A DNA stretch of 64,000 bases, taken from NCBI GenBank assembly GCA_030066665.1, contig JASJBD010000006.1, positions 1 through 64,000 of the forward strand. The letters are read 5' to 3'. The notes beneath the pieces were generated by a model. That model was not told the origin of the DNA. It ran no database searches and worked only from the letters and a program-made list of their open reading frames with translations. The position numbers were made by a program, and so were the translations under genes. Shown one piece after another: positions 50,479 to 58,492 of the stretch. The stretch is from Gammaproteobacteria bacterium. GTDB taxonomy: Bacteria; Pseudomonadota; Gammaproteobacteria; Steroidobacterales; GCA-2729495. Every line of letters starts with the position of its first letter. Position 1 is the first letter of the stretch.

Positions 50479-52911
50479 ATGAAGCCAGAGTTGCGTCAGC
50501 GCCGACAAGTCGTCGCGCGCCTTAATCCTGTATCCGGCGCCGTTGCGCTTGCTGTTGGTTCGATGTCGCTTACCGGCACGCTCAGTGCTGATGAACACGA
50601 CGACGCATTCAGCGGCTTCTTCGAAGAGATCACGGTTACTGCGACCCGCCGTGCCTCCGACGTGCAGGATGTGCCGTACAACATCGCCGCGTTCAGCGGT
50701 GAAACGCTGCAGCAGCAACGCATCACGAATCTGCAGGAATTCGCACGCTGGGTTCCCGGACTCACACTGACGGATCAGGGCAATCGCACCGCAAACCTGC
50801 TGACGGTGCGCGGCTTGAATGCAAGTTCTCTGCAGGCCTCGGAATTCCTCGAGAATGGAGGCGGCGAGACCGTCAGTACCTACCTCGGCGACATTCCGCT
50901 CTATATCGATCTGAAGCCATACGACATCGATCGGGTCGAAGTGCTGATCGGACCGCAGGGAACGCTTTACGGGGCGGGCACCCTGGCCGGTGCGGTGCGT
51001 TACATACCAAACCGCCCGAATTACGACGGCGTCACGCTCGACACCCATTTCAAGGGCTACTACCAGGACAAGAGTGACGATCTTGGTTGGGGCCTCGACG
51101 CCACGCTGAATGTGCCGCTGGTCGAGGACAAGCTCGCGTTCCGCGGGACGCTGGGTTACGTTGAGGAAGCCGGATTCATTGATTATCCATTCCTCGTCCG
51201 TGAGCCTGGCGTCTCTAACCCGGAACCGGACTTCAGTGATCCGGCCGACGTGAGGGCGAATCTGCGCCGGGAAAACGACGTCAACGACGAGGAAACCCTG
51301 TCGGCGCGCGCCGCGCTGTTGTGGGATGTGACGGAGGACTTCCGTGCGGTCCTGACGTGGTACTACCAGAACATGGAGGTCGGCGGCAGGAGCATCAATC
51401 ACCGTGCCAGCTTCAATACCGGTGATTACGAATCCGGCCATCGTTACGTGGAGCCGAACGAACGCGAGAATAATTTGCTCGCGCTGGAGATTACCTGGGA
51501 TCTAGGTTTCGCCGAGCTGACGTCGGCCACCGGCGTCGGCAAGTATGAAGATGACGGCCAGCGCGACCAGACCGACCTGTTGCTGAACTTCGAGTACGGC
51601 TATGAAGACTTCCCGGCCTTCGCCGCGTTCACCCGTGATACCTCCGAGGAAGACACGATTACCCAGGAACTGCGCCTGGTATCGAATGCCGACGGCCGCT
51701 TCACCTGGATCGCCGGGTTCTTCTACAGCGATTTCGAACAGGACGCCGTAAGCCTGGAATTCACGCCGGGCATACCGGAGTTTTTCGGCTTGGCGCCACC
51801 GCCGTTGCCGACCGGCGATATCGAATACCGGCAGCTCACAAACGACAAAATCGAACAGATCGCGCTGTTCGGCGAAGTCGGTTTTGGCATCACCGACAAC
51901 TGGCAGGTTACCGGCGGCCTGCGCTGGTTCGACTATGAAAACGAGACCACCATCTCCGTCGACCTGCCACTAATCGACTCGTTTGGTACACCTGAGACTG
52001 CCGACGTAAGCGAGGATGATGTTACCTGGAAGATCAACACGAGTTACGCGTTGGACGAGGGCTTTGCGGGTTCCGATGGTGGCAGCGTGTATTTCACGAT
52101 CAGCACCGGTTATCGCCTCGGCGGTGTGAATGTGTTTGCATTGTGCGAAAGTAATCCGCCACCGCCCGGGCAGAATGTGTGTCTGCTACCCGAGGAGAAA
52201 TTCGTCAAGACGGATCAGACGACCAACTACGAGGTCGGCCTGAAGAGCAACTGGCTGGATAACAGCCTGTTGTTCAATGCATCACTGTTCTATGTTGAAT
52301 GGGAAGATGTGCAAGTCGAGTCTACGAGTTTCTATGGCGATGTCCCCATCACTGTCAATGCGGCCGAAGCGGAGAGCACCGGGATCGAACTGCAGAGCCG
52401 CTGGCAGATCAACGATAGTTGGGCCGTATTCGCGACTTACGCTTACACCAGCGCTGAGCTGTCCAAAGATTCGCCAAGCATAATCGGCGTCCGCAGCGCC
52501 CCTCCGAACGAGGATGCATTCAAAGGCGATCGTCTCCCAGGTACGCCTGAGCACCAGGGCAGTTTCAATGTGAATTACAGCCGACCGGCGTTCAATGGCC
52601 TGACATTAGATCTTAACTATGGTTTCACGGCCATCAGCGACGTCTACACAAAGACCGGCTTACGCGGGCGAGGTGAAACGCTGGGCGGTTTCACAGTGCA
52701 CAATGCATCTGTGAGTCTGTCGGGCGACAAATGGACCGCGACGCTGTTCGCCGACAACTTTACGAACAAGTTTGCGCGCACCGGCGTTCGGGCAGACACC
52801 GATTTCATCGATACCGTCGGTGTGAACAACGTCACGCTACGGCGCTACTATCACAATGTGATCCGACCACGAAAAGTCGGGCTGGACATCCGCTACTACT
52901 TCGACTTTTAG
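50479..52911 (+). CDS. TonB-dependent outer-membrane receptor
   Basis: An 810-residue outer-membrane receptor that imports a large ligand with TonB-ExbBD energy. After an Arg-rich start and signal segment (about 20-36, VSGAVALAVGSMSLTGTLSA) comes the plug: EEITVTATRRASDVQDVPYNIAAFSGE, FARWVPGLTLTDQG, TVRGLN, VEVLIGPQGTLYGAGTLAGAVRYIPNRP. The 22-strand barrel follows, ending in an aromatic LDIRYYFDF. The plug is the CirA/FecA-like type common in gammaproteobacteria that take up carbohydrates, polyketides or metal complexes; the ligand is not predictable. GGGGAG precedes the ATG at 50479. The TPR-sulfotransferase frame begins directly after its stop. Confidence 0.93.
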   Translation: MKPELRQRRQVVARLNPVSGAVALAVGSMSLTGTLSADEHDDAFSGFFEEITVTATRRASDVQDVPYNIAAFSGETLQQQRITNLQEFARWVPGLTLTDQGNRTANLLTVRGLNASSLQASEFLENGGGETVSTYLGDIPLYIDLKPYDIDRVEVLIGPQGTLYGAGTLAGAVRYIPNRPNYDGVTLDTHFKGYYQDKSDDLGWGLDATLNVPLVEDKLAFRGTLGYVEEAGFIDYPFLVREPGVSNPEPDFSDPADVRANLRRENDVNDEETLSARAALLWDVTEDFRAVLTWYYQNMEVGGRSINHRASFNTGDYESGHRYVEPNERENNLLALEITWDLGFAELTSATGVGKYEDDGQRDQTDLLLNFEYGYEDFPAFAAFTRDTSEEDTITQELRLVSNADGRFTWIAGFFYSDFEQDAVSLEFTPGIPEFFGLAPPPLPTGDIEYRQLTNDKIEQIALFGEVGFGITDNWQVTGGLRWFDYENETTISVDLPLIDSFGTPETADVSEDDVTWKINTSYALDEGFAGSDGGSVYFTISTGYRLGGVNVFALCESNPPPPGQNVCLLPEEKFVKTDQTTNYEVGLKSNWLDNSLLFNASLFYVEWEDVQVESTSFYGDVPITVNAAEAESTGIELQSRWQINDSWAVFATYAYTSAELSKDSPSIIGVRSAPPNEDAFKGDRLPGTPEHQGSFNVNYSRPAFNGLTLDLNYGFTAISDVYTKTGLRGRGETLGGFTVHNASVSLSGDKWTATLFADNFTNKFARTGVRADTDFIDTVGVNNVTLRRYYHNVIRPRKVGLDIRYYFDF

Positions 52912-53064
52912 AATAGAGCGATCGAAAAAACCGCTACTGTCGAGGCCTTACATACTGAGGCGCAGCGTCTGTTCGCCCGCGGTGAACTGGCGCCGGCGCA
53001 GCAGTATTGTCTGAAAATACTGCAGCAAGACCGCCATCATGCGGATGCGCATTTTCTGCTCGGT

Positions 53065-54510
53065 ATGATTTCGGCATCGTTCAACCGCTTCAGTAACGCG
53101 CTCGAATTCGTTGACAAGGCCGTGGCGTTGTCGCCCGAACGCGCCGAGTATCTGGCACAGCAGGCCCGCTGCCAGGCGATGCTGAGACGCGAGGGAGATG
53201 CAGTGGAGACGGCCTCGAAGGCGCTCAGGCTCGAACCGCAGGAGGCGCTGACTCTTGACACCATTGGCGTTGTGTTGAGCCGTGCCGGGGCTCACCAGCG
53301 GGCGGTCGAGGCCTTTCGCCGGGCCACCGCGAAAGAACCGCGAAATCCCAGCTACCAGTTCAACCTGGCGTCATCGCTGAAGTTCCTCGGCGATTTCGAC
53401 GGCGCCGAAGCTGCTTATGAGGCTGCCGCCGCCGCGAATCCCCGCTACTACAAGGTCTACTCTGCATTGTCGCAGTTACGCCGCCACACGCCCGAAAGCA
53501 ACCATGTACAGCGCCTCGAGGAGTTACTGGGCAACGTGGGAGACAACATCGACGGTGAACTCCATCTCCGCCACGCGCTCGCAAAAGAACTCGAGGACCT
53601 GGGCGAATACGGCGCCGCATTCGAGCACTTGATGGTGGGAAACGCCAACAAGCGGAACACGATTGACTATGGGTTTCACCAGGACGCAGCGATTTTCGAT
53701 GAATTGAAACGCGTTTTTCCGCCGGGCGAGCCACTAGACGAATTAATCGGTGACGTCGGTGGCGACGCGATTTTCGTGGTTGGCATGCCCCGCACCGGCA
53801 CGACCCTTGTCGAGCGCATCCTGTCGAGCCACTCGCGCGTGGTGTCGGCCGGTGAGCTGCAGGATTTCGGGCTTGTCGTAAAACGGGCTGCAGGGACGAA
53901 ATCGAACCGGGTGCTGGATGCGGATACAATTCGCGCCGCCCGCACTGTAAATCATCATTCTGTCGGGGAGGCGTATCTGGAAAGCGCTCGCAGGGCCGTA
54001 CCGGATTCCGACTTCTTCATCGACAAGTTGCCACTGAATTTCCTGTACATCGGGTTCATTCGGCTGGCATTGCCCGGCGCGAAAATCATCTGTCTGCGGC
54101 GTCATCCACTCGATACGGTCTTGAGCAACTTCCGCCAGCTCTTCGCACTGCGCTTTTCTTATTACAACTACTCCTACGACCTCGAGGATACCGCGCGGTA
54201 CTACCTTCGATTTGCGGACCTCATGGCGCACTGGGACACGGTAATGCCCGGTGGCATGCTGCAGGTCAACTACGAGGACCTGATCGCCGATCAGGAGGCG
54301 CAGACGCGCCGGATGCTGGACCACTGCGGCCTGGGCTGGGAGGCTGCCTGTCTCGATTTCGCAAAGAACACGGCACCTGTATCGACAGCGTCGGCAGTCC
54401 AGGTTCGCGAACCTATTTACACGCGGGCGCTGTCGCGCTGGAAGAAATACGAACAGCAACTTGAGCCCGCCCGGCGTATCCTCGCCGAGGCTGGCATCGC
54501 TATTGATTGA
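53065..54510 (+). CDS. TPR-containing sulfotransferase family protein
   Basis: A 481-residue protein counted from the first normal start, with N-terminal TPR helices (about 1-180, e.g. NALEFVDKAVALSPERAEYLAQQARCQAML, YQFNLASSLKFLGDFDGAEAAYEAAAAANP) and a C-terminal PAPS-dependent sulfotransferase domain: the 5'-phosphosulfate loop FVVGMPRTGTTLVERILSSH at about 238-257, and the 3'-phosphate region KIICLRRHPLDTVLSNFRQLF. The GMPRTGTT type resembles tyrosylprotein sulfotransferases. TPR-like coding sequence runs in frame from 52912 to 53065 without ATG, GTG or TTG, so the true start is probably upstream at a rare codon. The hypothetical gene at 54514 follows immediately. Confidence 0.83.
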   Translation: MISASFNRFSNALEFVDKAVALSPERAEYLAQQARCQAMLRREGDAVETASKALRLEPQEALTLDTIGVVLSRAGAHQRAVEAFRRATAKEPRNPSYQFNLASSLKFLGDFDGAEAAYEAAAAANPRYYKVYSALSQLRRHTPESNHVQRLEELLGNVGDNIDGELHLRHALAKELEDLGEYGAAFEHLMVGNANKRNTIDYGFHQDAAIFDELKRVFPPGEPLDELIGDVGGDAIFVVGMPRTGTTLVERILSSHSRVVSAGELQDFGLVVKRAAGTKSNRVLDADTIRAARTVNHHSVGEAYLESARRAVPDSDFFIDKLPLNFLYIGFIRLALPGAKIICLRRHPLDTVLSNFRQLFALRFSYYNYSYDLEDTARYYLRFADLMAHWDTVMPGGMLQVNYEDLIADQEAQTRRMLDHCGLGWEAACLDFAKNTAPVSTASAVQVREPIYTRALSRWKKYEQQLEPARRILAEAGIAID

Positions 54511-54513
54511 CTG

Positions 54514-54948
54514 ATGACGACCATCGACGCCGTCACCGCCGTTCTGGCCATCCCCGGTGTGGAAGAGAATGGCGAAATTCGGGATGCGCTGCCGGGGGAA
54601 TCGATCCTGCAGGAACACTTTGATCGCCTGCATGCCCGGTTTGAGCAGCAGTGCCAACGCAAAAGTGACCGACCTTCGTCACTGGACCTCGTGCTGCACG
54701 CGTTTCTGGGACAGCCGGCGACGGTTACCAGCGTGGATTTCACCTATTACGAAAAGAAGGGAGTCGTGTACCCTGCCCTCGTATTCGACGCGCAGCGGAT
54801 TGTCTCCGTTGATGGCGAATCCCTGGCACCGGCAATCACCGAGCGTTTCCGTGCAGACGATGCGCGCTACACGTTTGCCGAATTGATCGGCAAGGAATTC
54901 GGTGTCGAGTGGGTTAGCGTGTTTGCAACATTCGGACCATCGGGCTAA
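54514..54948 (+). CDS. Hypothetical protein (144 aa)
   Basis: No family is recognised. A soluble, mixed alpha/beta protein without signal peptide or membrane helix. Visible features are DAVTAVLAIPGVEENGEIRDALPGESILQEHFDRLHARFEQQ, HAFLGQPATVTSVDFTYYEKKGVVYPALVFDAQRIVSVDGE and a hydrophobic C-terminal VEWVSVFATFGPSG. It lies 3 bp after the sulfotransferase stop and 3 bp before a membrane-protein gene, so it belongs to that transcript. Confidence 0.7.
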   Translation: MTTIDAVTAVLAIPGVEENGEIRDALPGESILQEHFDRLHARFEQQCQRKSDRPSSLDLVLHAFLGQPATVTSVDFTYYEKKGVVYPALVFDAQRIVSVDGESLAPAITERFRADDARYTFAELIGKEFGVEWVSVFATFGPSG

Positions 54949-54951
54949 ACC

Positions 54952-55728
54952 ATGAATCCAACTCAATATTTCACGAGCTACCGCGGCATGACTGGTGGCA
55001 TGCTGGACTGGATGGTGCTTGGCATCCTGATCCTGGCGCTGGTGCTTGGCGTGCTGCTGATCATCGAGCGACCAAAACACGATCCAGGTGTCCACAGCCC
55101 GCGCATGGCCTGGTTGCGCGGCGGCCTGTATTTCTGTGCCATCGGTTTGTTGGCTTGGCTAACGGGCGTGAGCCCGGCGATCCTGGACCAGCCGTTTATT
55201 CGCGAAGGACAACTGACTGATCCGCTGTGGCTTGGCGTGACGGGCCTGTGCATAGGGCTGCTCATCTGGGGCTATTTCTACTGGTGGCCGCGCGGCACGA
55301 TCACGCACGGCCGCAAACGCTATGTCGTTGCTTCCGGGCTCTGGGGATTCGTCTGGGGTGAGGTAAGTGCGCTAGTGTTGCTGTCGATCTACGCCATCCT
55401 GGAAATCTTCGGACTGCCGGCTGCCGTCAACGCGCTGCTGACCATCGTGGTCGTTGCCGTGTACAACCTCAATTACCAGTCCGGCTGGTGGGATATCCAT
55501 GTGTCACCGCCACACAACATCCGCACCTGGAATAACAGAAAGGTGCTCGGCTCACACAACCCCTTCCTGATCGCGACGCTGGCGCATCTCGTTCTGTTCG
55601 GCAACCTGGGGCTGTTCGTCCTGCTGTATGCCCTCGCCCTGGCGGCCTGCGCCATTGCCATGCATTTCCCGCCATTCTGGGAAGCGGATGGCCCACCGGT
55701 GTCGTACGATACGGCTCTCGGGGAGTAG
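54952..55728 (+). CDS. Hypothetical integral membrane protein (258 aa)
   Basis: No family is recognised. About six to seven hydrophobic helices are visible, at roughly residues 17-41, 57-76, 85-107, 125-148, 151-170 and 205-236. Between helices are conserved-looking polar strings such as SPPHNIRTWNNRKVLGSHNPF and QSGWWDIHVSPPH. It may be a channel, sensor or membrane enzyme; nothing selects among these. It is in a tight run with the genes before and after (3- and 10-bp gaps). Confidence 0.7.
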   Translation: MNPTQYFTSYRGMTGGMLDWMVLGILILALVLGVLLIIERPKHDPGVHSPRMAWLRGGLYFCAIGLLAWLTGVSPAILDQPFIREGQLTDPLWLGVTGLCIGLLIWGYFYWWPRGTITHGRKRYVVASGLWGFVWGEVSALVLLSIYAILEIFGLPAAVNALLTIVVVAVYNLNYQSGWWDIHVSPPHNIRTWNNRKVLGSHNPFLIATLAHLVLFGNLGLFVLLYALALAACAIAMHFPPFWEADGPPVSYDTALGE

Positions 55729-55738
55729 AGAGAGCGTG

Positions 55739-55921
55739 ATGGAAGTCAACGGCATTCTTGGTATTCTGATCCTCGCACTGGATATCTATGCCATCCTGAA
55801 GATTGCTCAAAGTTCAGCCTCGACCGGGTTGAAGGTCGTCTGGATCCTGGTCGTCTTGCTGCTGCCATTGCTGGGAGTGCTCGCCTGGTTCCTGTTCGGG
55901 CCCGGCGGCCGCAGCGGATGA
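55739..55921 (+). CDS. Small PLDc_N domain membrane protein (60 aa)
   Basis: A two-helix membrane protein: ILGILILALDIYAILKIAQSS and GLKVVWILVVLLLPLLGVLAWFLFGPGGRSG. The short basic/hydrophobic plan, with Lys-Val-Val-Trp between helices and a WFLFGP end, matches the PLDc_N (phospholipase D N-terminal) domain that also occurs as a stand-alone small protein. No phospholipase domain follows. The ATG overlaps nothing upstream but a GTG lies one codon before; its stop overlaps the next gene (ATGA). Confidence 0.72.
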   Translation: MEVNGILGILILALDIYAILKIAQSSASTGLKVVWILVVLLLPLLGVLAWFLFGPGGRSG

Positions 55922-56286
55922 ACATCCTCGTCCTGGCTGTCGGCATTCTCCTGACAGCCATGGGCATCTGGTCTATGTCCGCGCCGGAAACGACGCGCGG
56001 GTTACTACTTCGCTTTCTCGATGCGCGCGTGTACGGCGCCGCGATCGTGATACGACTTGCGTTCGGGCTGATACTGCTGCTCGGTGCGCAGGCGACGAAA
56101 ATTCCGGGCGCCGCGATTGCACTCGGCGTGATGTTCCTGCTGGCCGCCGGCATGATCCCGTTCCTCGGCGAGGAACGCATCGGGCGCATTATGCGTTGGT
56201 GGCTCGATAAACCCCTGGTCTGGCTCAGAGCCTGGGCGGGCCTCGCTATCGCGCTTGGACTGTTCATCGTCTGGCTGGCGGTCTGA
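55918..56286 (+). CDS. Hypothetical small membrane protein (122 aa)
   Basis: No family is recognised with confidence. Four hydrophobic helices: NILVLAVGILLTAMGIWSM, VYGAAIVIRLAFGLILLLGAQ, IPGAAIALGVMFLLAAGMIPFLG and WLRAWAGLAIALGLFIVWLAV. It starts on the ATGA overlap with the PLDc_N gene and ends 24 bp before the TauE gene. The set 54514-56286 looks like one transcript of mostly membrane proteins downstream of the sulfotransferase. Confidence 0.7.
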   Translation: MNILVLAVGILLTAMGIWSMSAPETTRGLLLRFLDARVYGAAIVIRLAFGLILLLGAQATKIPGAAIALGVMFLLAAGMIPFLGEERIGRIMRWWLDKPLVWLRAWAGLAIALGLFIVWLAV

Positions 56287-56310
56287 CCTGCCCACGGTCA
56301 CGCAACCAGT

Positions 56311-57030
56311 ATGGGCGATTACGTAACTCCGTTACTCGCCATGGCCGCGGTCGCCATTGGTTCCATTCTGCAGGCAATCAGCGGTGTTGGCGCCGGATTC
56401 ATGATGGTGCCGATGCTCGCCTGGATCGACCTGTCGCTGCTGCCGGGGCCGATGATTTTCGGCAGTCTCGCGTTGTCCGGCATCATGAGCTGGCGCGAAC
56501 GTGGCGCGATTGATCAGCGCAATCTGCCGGCAATACTCATCGGGCTTGCTCCGGGAACGCTGATAGGCGGCTGGGTGCTGAGCAATGTGCCCACAGATCA
56601 GCTGGGGCTGCTGTTTGGCGGCATGATCCTGATCGCGCTGGGCCTCACGGTCAGCGGGCTTGCGATTCCGCTGACCCGGCTGAGTGCCGGCCTGTGCGGC
56701 GGCATCGCCGGCGCCATGGGCGCGAGCACCGGTATGGGCGCACCGATCCTGGCCATCCTGTATCAACATGAATCAGGCGCGCGGGTGCGATCCACGCTGG
56801 CGCTGCTCTACACGCTCGGGTCGATCATGATTCTGTTTGCGCTCGCCGTTTTCGGCCGTTTTTCCATTGGCGAAGCAGTGTCTGGCGCCGCACTGATCCC
56901 CGGCTTCCTCGCTGGTTACTGGATTGCTAATCGCTATCGGGAACAACTGAGTGTTGGCGGCAGTCGTAACGCTGTGCTCGTGGTCTCGGGCCTCGCGGCG
57001 GTCGCGCTGATTCTGCGCAGCCTGATGTAG
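56311..57030 (+). CDS. Sulfite exporter TauE/SafE family protein
   Basis: A 239-residue inner-membrane protein of the TauE/SafE family, with seven or eight helices in two repeats: SILQAISGVGAGFMMVPMLAWIDLSLLPGPMIFGS and GIAGAMGASTGMGAPILAILYQHE are the paired GxGG-like repeat motifs. Members export sulfite or sulfonates, or other organic anions. A sulfotransferase in the same region may be a coincidence. It is followed by the converging gor gene 20 bp away. Confidence 0.85.
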   Translation: MGDYVTPLLAMAAVAIGSILQAISGVGAGFMMVPMLAWIDLSLLPGPMIFGSLALSGIMSWRERGAIDQRNLPAILIGLAPGTLIGGWVLSNVPTDQLGLLFGGMILIALGLTVSGLAIPLTRLSAGLCGGIAGAMGASTGMGAPILAILYQHESGARVRSTLALLYTLGSIMILFALAVFGRFSIGEAVSGAALIPGFLAGYWIANRYREQLSVGGSRNAVLVVSGLAAVALILRSLM

Positions 57031-57050
57031 GCACGTCGCTGCCAGCAGAA

Positions 57051-58400
57051 TCACCGCATGGTCACCAGTTCCTCGGCGCTGGTCGGATGGATTGCCACCG
57101 TGTCATCCAGGTCGTACTTATGCGCACCCATGCGAACCGCAACAGCGAAGCCCTGCAGCATTTCATCGGCACCGGGCCCAATGACATGCACGCCGATAAC
57201 TTTTTCGTCACTACCCGCCGTAACCATTTTCATGCGAGTCTTTGGCTTGTGATCGGTCACGCCGTTGAACAGGGGCACGAATTCCGATCGATAGACTTTC
57301 ACGTCGCCCGCAAATTTCTCGCGCGCTTCAGCTTCGGTCAACCCACACGTGCCGATCGGCGGGTGAGTGAACAACACGGTCGGCACGTTTTCGTAATCGA
57401 GATGACGGCCGTCCATACCGCCGAATACCCGATCCGCCAGGCGCCGCCCGGCCGCGATGGCGACCGGCGTCAACGCCACGCGGCCGGTCACATCGCCAAC
57501 TGCATAGACCCCGTCCACATTGGTCTGCTGGAACAGATCGGTAGGCACGAAACCCCCTTCGTCCAACTGGACCCCGGCCTCCTCCAGGCCGATATGGTGA
57601 GTCAGCGGCCGTCTGCCAACGGCCCAGAGCCAGCAATCGAATGGACCGTACCGTCCGCCGGTGCTCATCGTTGCCTGGATGCCGTCGGGAGTTTGCTCCA
57701 GCGCCGGCGTAGAGCAGCGTGGATGTAATTGAATGCCGTCGGCAGCCAGGGATTCGAGCAAGCCTTCCTGCAGCATCTCGTCGAAGCTGCGCAGCACGCT
57801 GTCGTAGCGGAAGAACAGGTCAACCTCGGCGCCGAGCGCGCGCAGCATGGCGGCCAGTTCCACCGCGATATATCCAGCGCCTGCGACAGCAACTCGCGGC
57901 GGCAGGTTCTCGAGCTCGAAGAACCCGTCGGATGTAATGCCGAGTTCCGCGCCGGACAATTCGGGTACCACCGGTTCACCGCCGGTGGCGATTATCAGGC
58001 GATCGGTTTTCAGCTCACGCTCACCGGCGACAACGGTGTGCGCATCGGCGAGCCGCGCATTGCTCTCGATCAGTTCAATACCTTTGGTATCCAGGTTGCG
58101 GGCATAGATCTCATTCAGTCGCAACACATACGCGTCGCGGCGCGCTTTCAACGCAGCCCAGTCGTGCGCCGGGCGCTCGGCTATCGCAAAACCGTAGTCA
58201 GCCGCGTCGTGAAAACCGTGCGCCAGACTGGCTGCGTTCCACATGACTTTCTTCGGGACGCAGCCAACATTCACGCAGGTGCCACCGAGCGGTCCGCGTT
58301 CAATCACCGCAACTCGTGCACCGTACTCCGCCGCCCGCTGAGCAGCCGCGAGACCGCCGCTGCCTCCACCGAGCACCACCAAATCGAGCTTCTCTTTCAT
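57051..58400 (-). CDS. gor: Glutathione-disulfide reductase
   Basis: A 449-residue FAD flavoenzyme that reduces oxidised glutathione with NADPH. Seen: [28 protein letters not shown] (FAD), the redox-active disulfide [16 protein letters not shown], the NADPH Rossmann [21 protein letters not shown] with a following Arg-rich strand ([13 protein letters not shown]), the FAD-binding [10 protein letters not shown] and the C-terminal [15 protein letters not shown] with the His-Glu pair. The length is normal. Divergent from the oligopeptidase gene (about 90 bp between starts). Confidence 0.93.
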   Translation of the reverse strand: MKEKLDLVVLGGGSGGLAAAQRAAEYGARVAVIERGPLGGTCVNVGCVPKKVMWNAASLAHGFHDAADYGFAIAERPAHDWAALKARRDAYVLRLNEIYARNLDTKGIELIESNARLADAHTVVAGERELKTDRLIIATGGEPVVPELSGAELGITSDGFFELENLPPRVAVAGAGYIAVELAAMLRALGAEVDLFFRYDSVLRSFDEMLQEGLLESLAADGIQLHPRCSTPALEQTPDGIQATMSTGGRYGPFDCWLWAVGRRPLTHHIGLEEAGVQLDEGGFVPTDLFQQTNVDGVYAVGDVTGRVALTPVAIAAGRRLADRVFGGMDGRHLDYENVPTVLFTHPPIGTCGLTEAEAREKFAGDVKVYRSEFVPLFNGVTDHKPKTRMKMVTAGSDEKVIGVHVIGPGADEMLQGFAVAVRMGAHKYDLDDTVAIHPTSAEELVTMR

Positions 58401-58492
58401 TGCTTGTCCGCCCCGTCGCGGCCGGTCGCCTGCCGGACGCTAGTCTAACCTGTGATAGCATCCCGTTTGGCCAATCGGCGCATTACTTGAAC

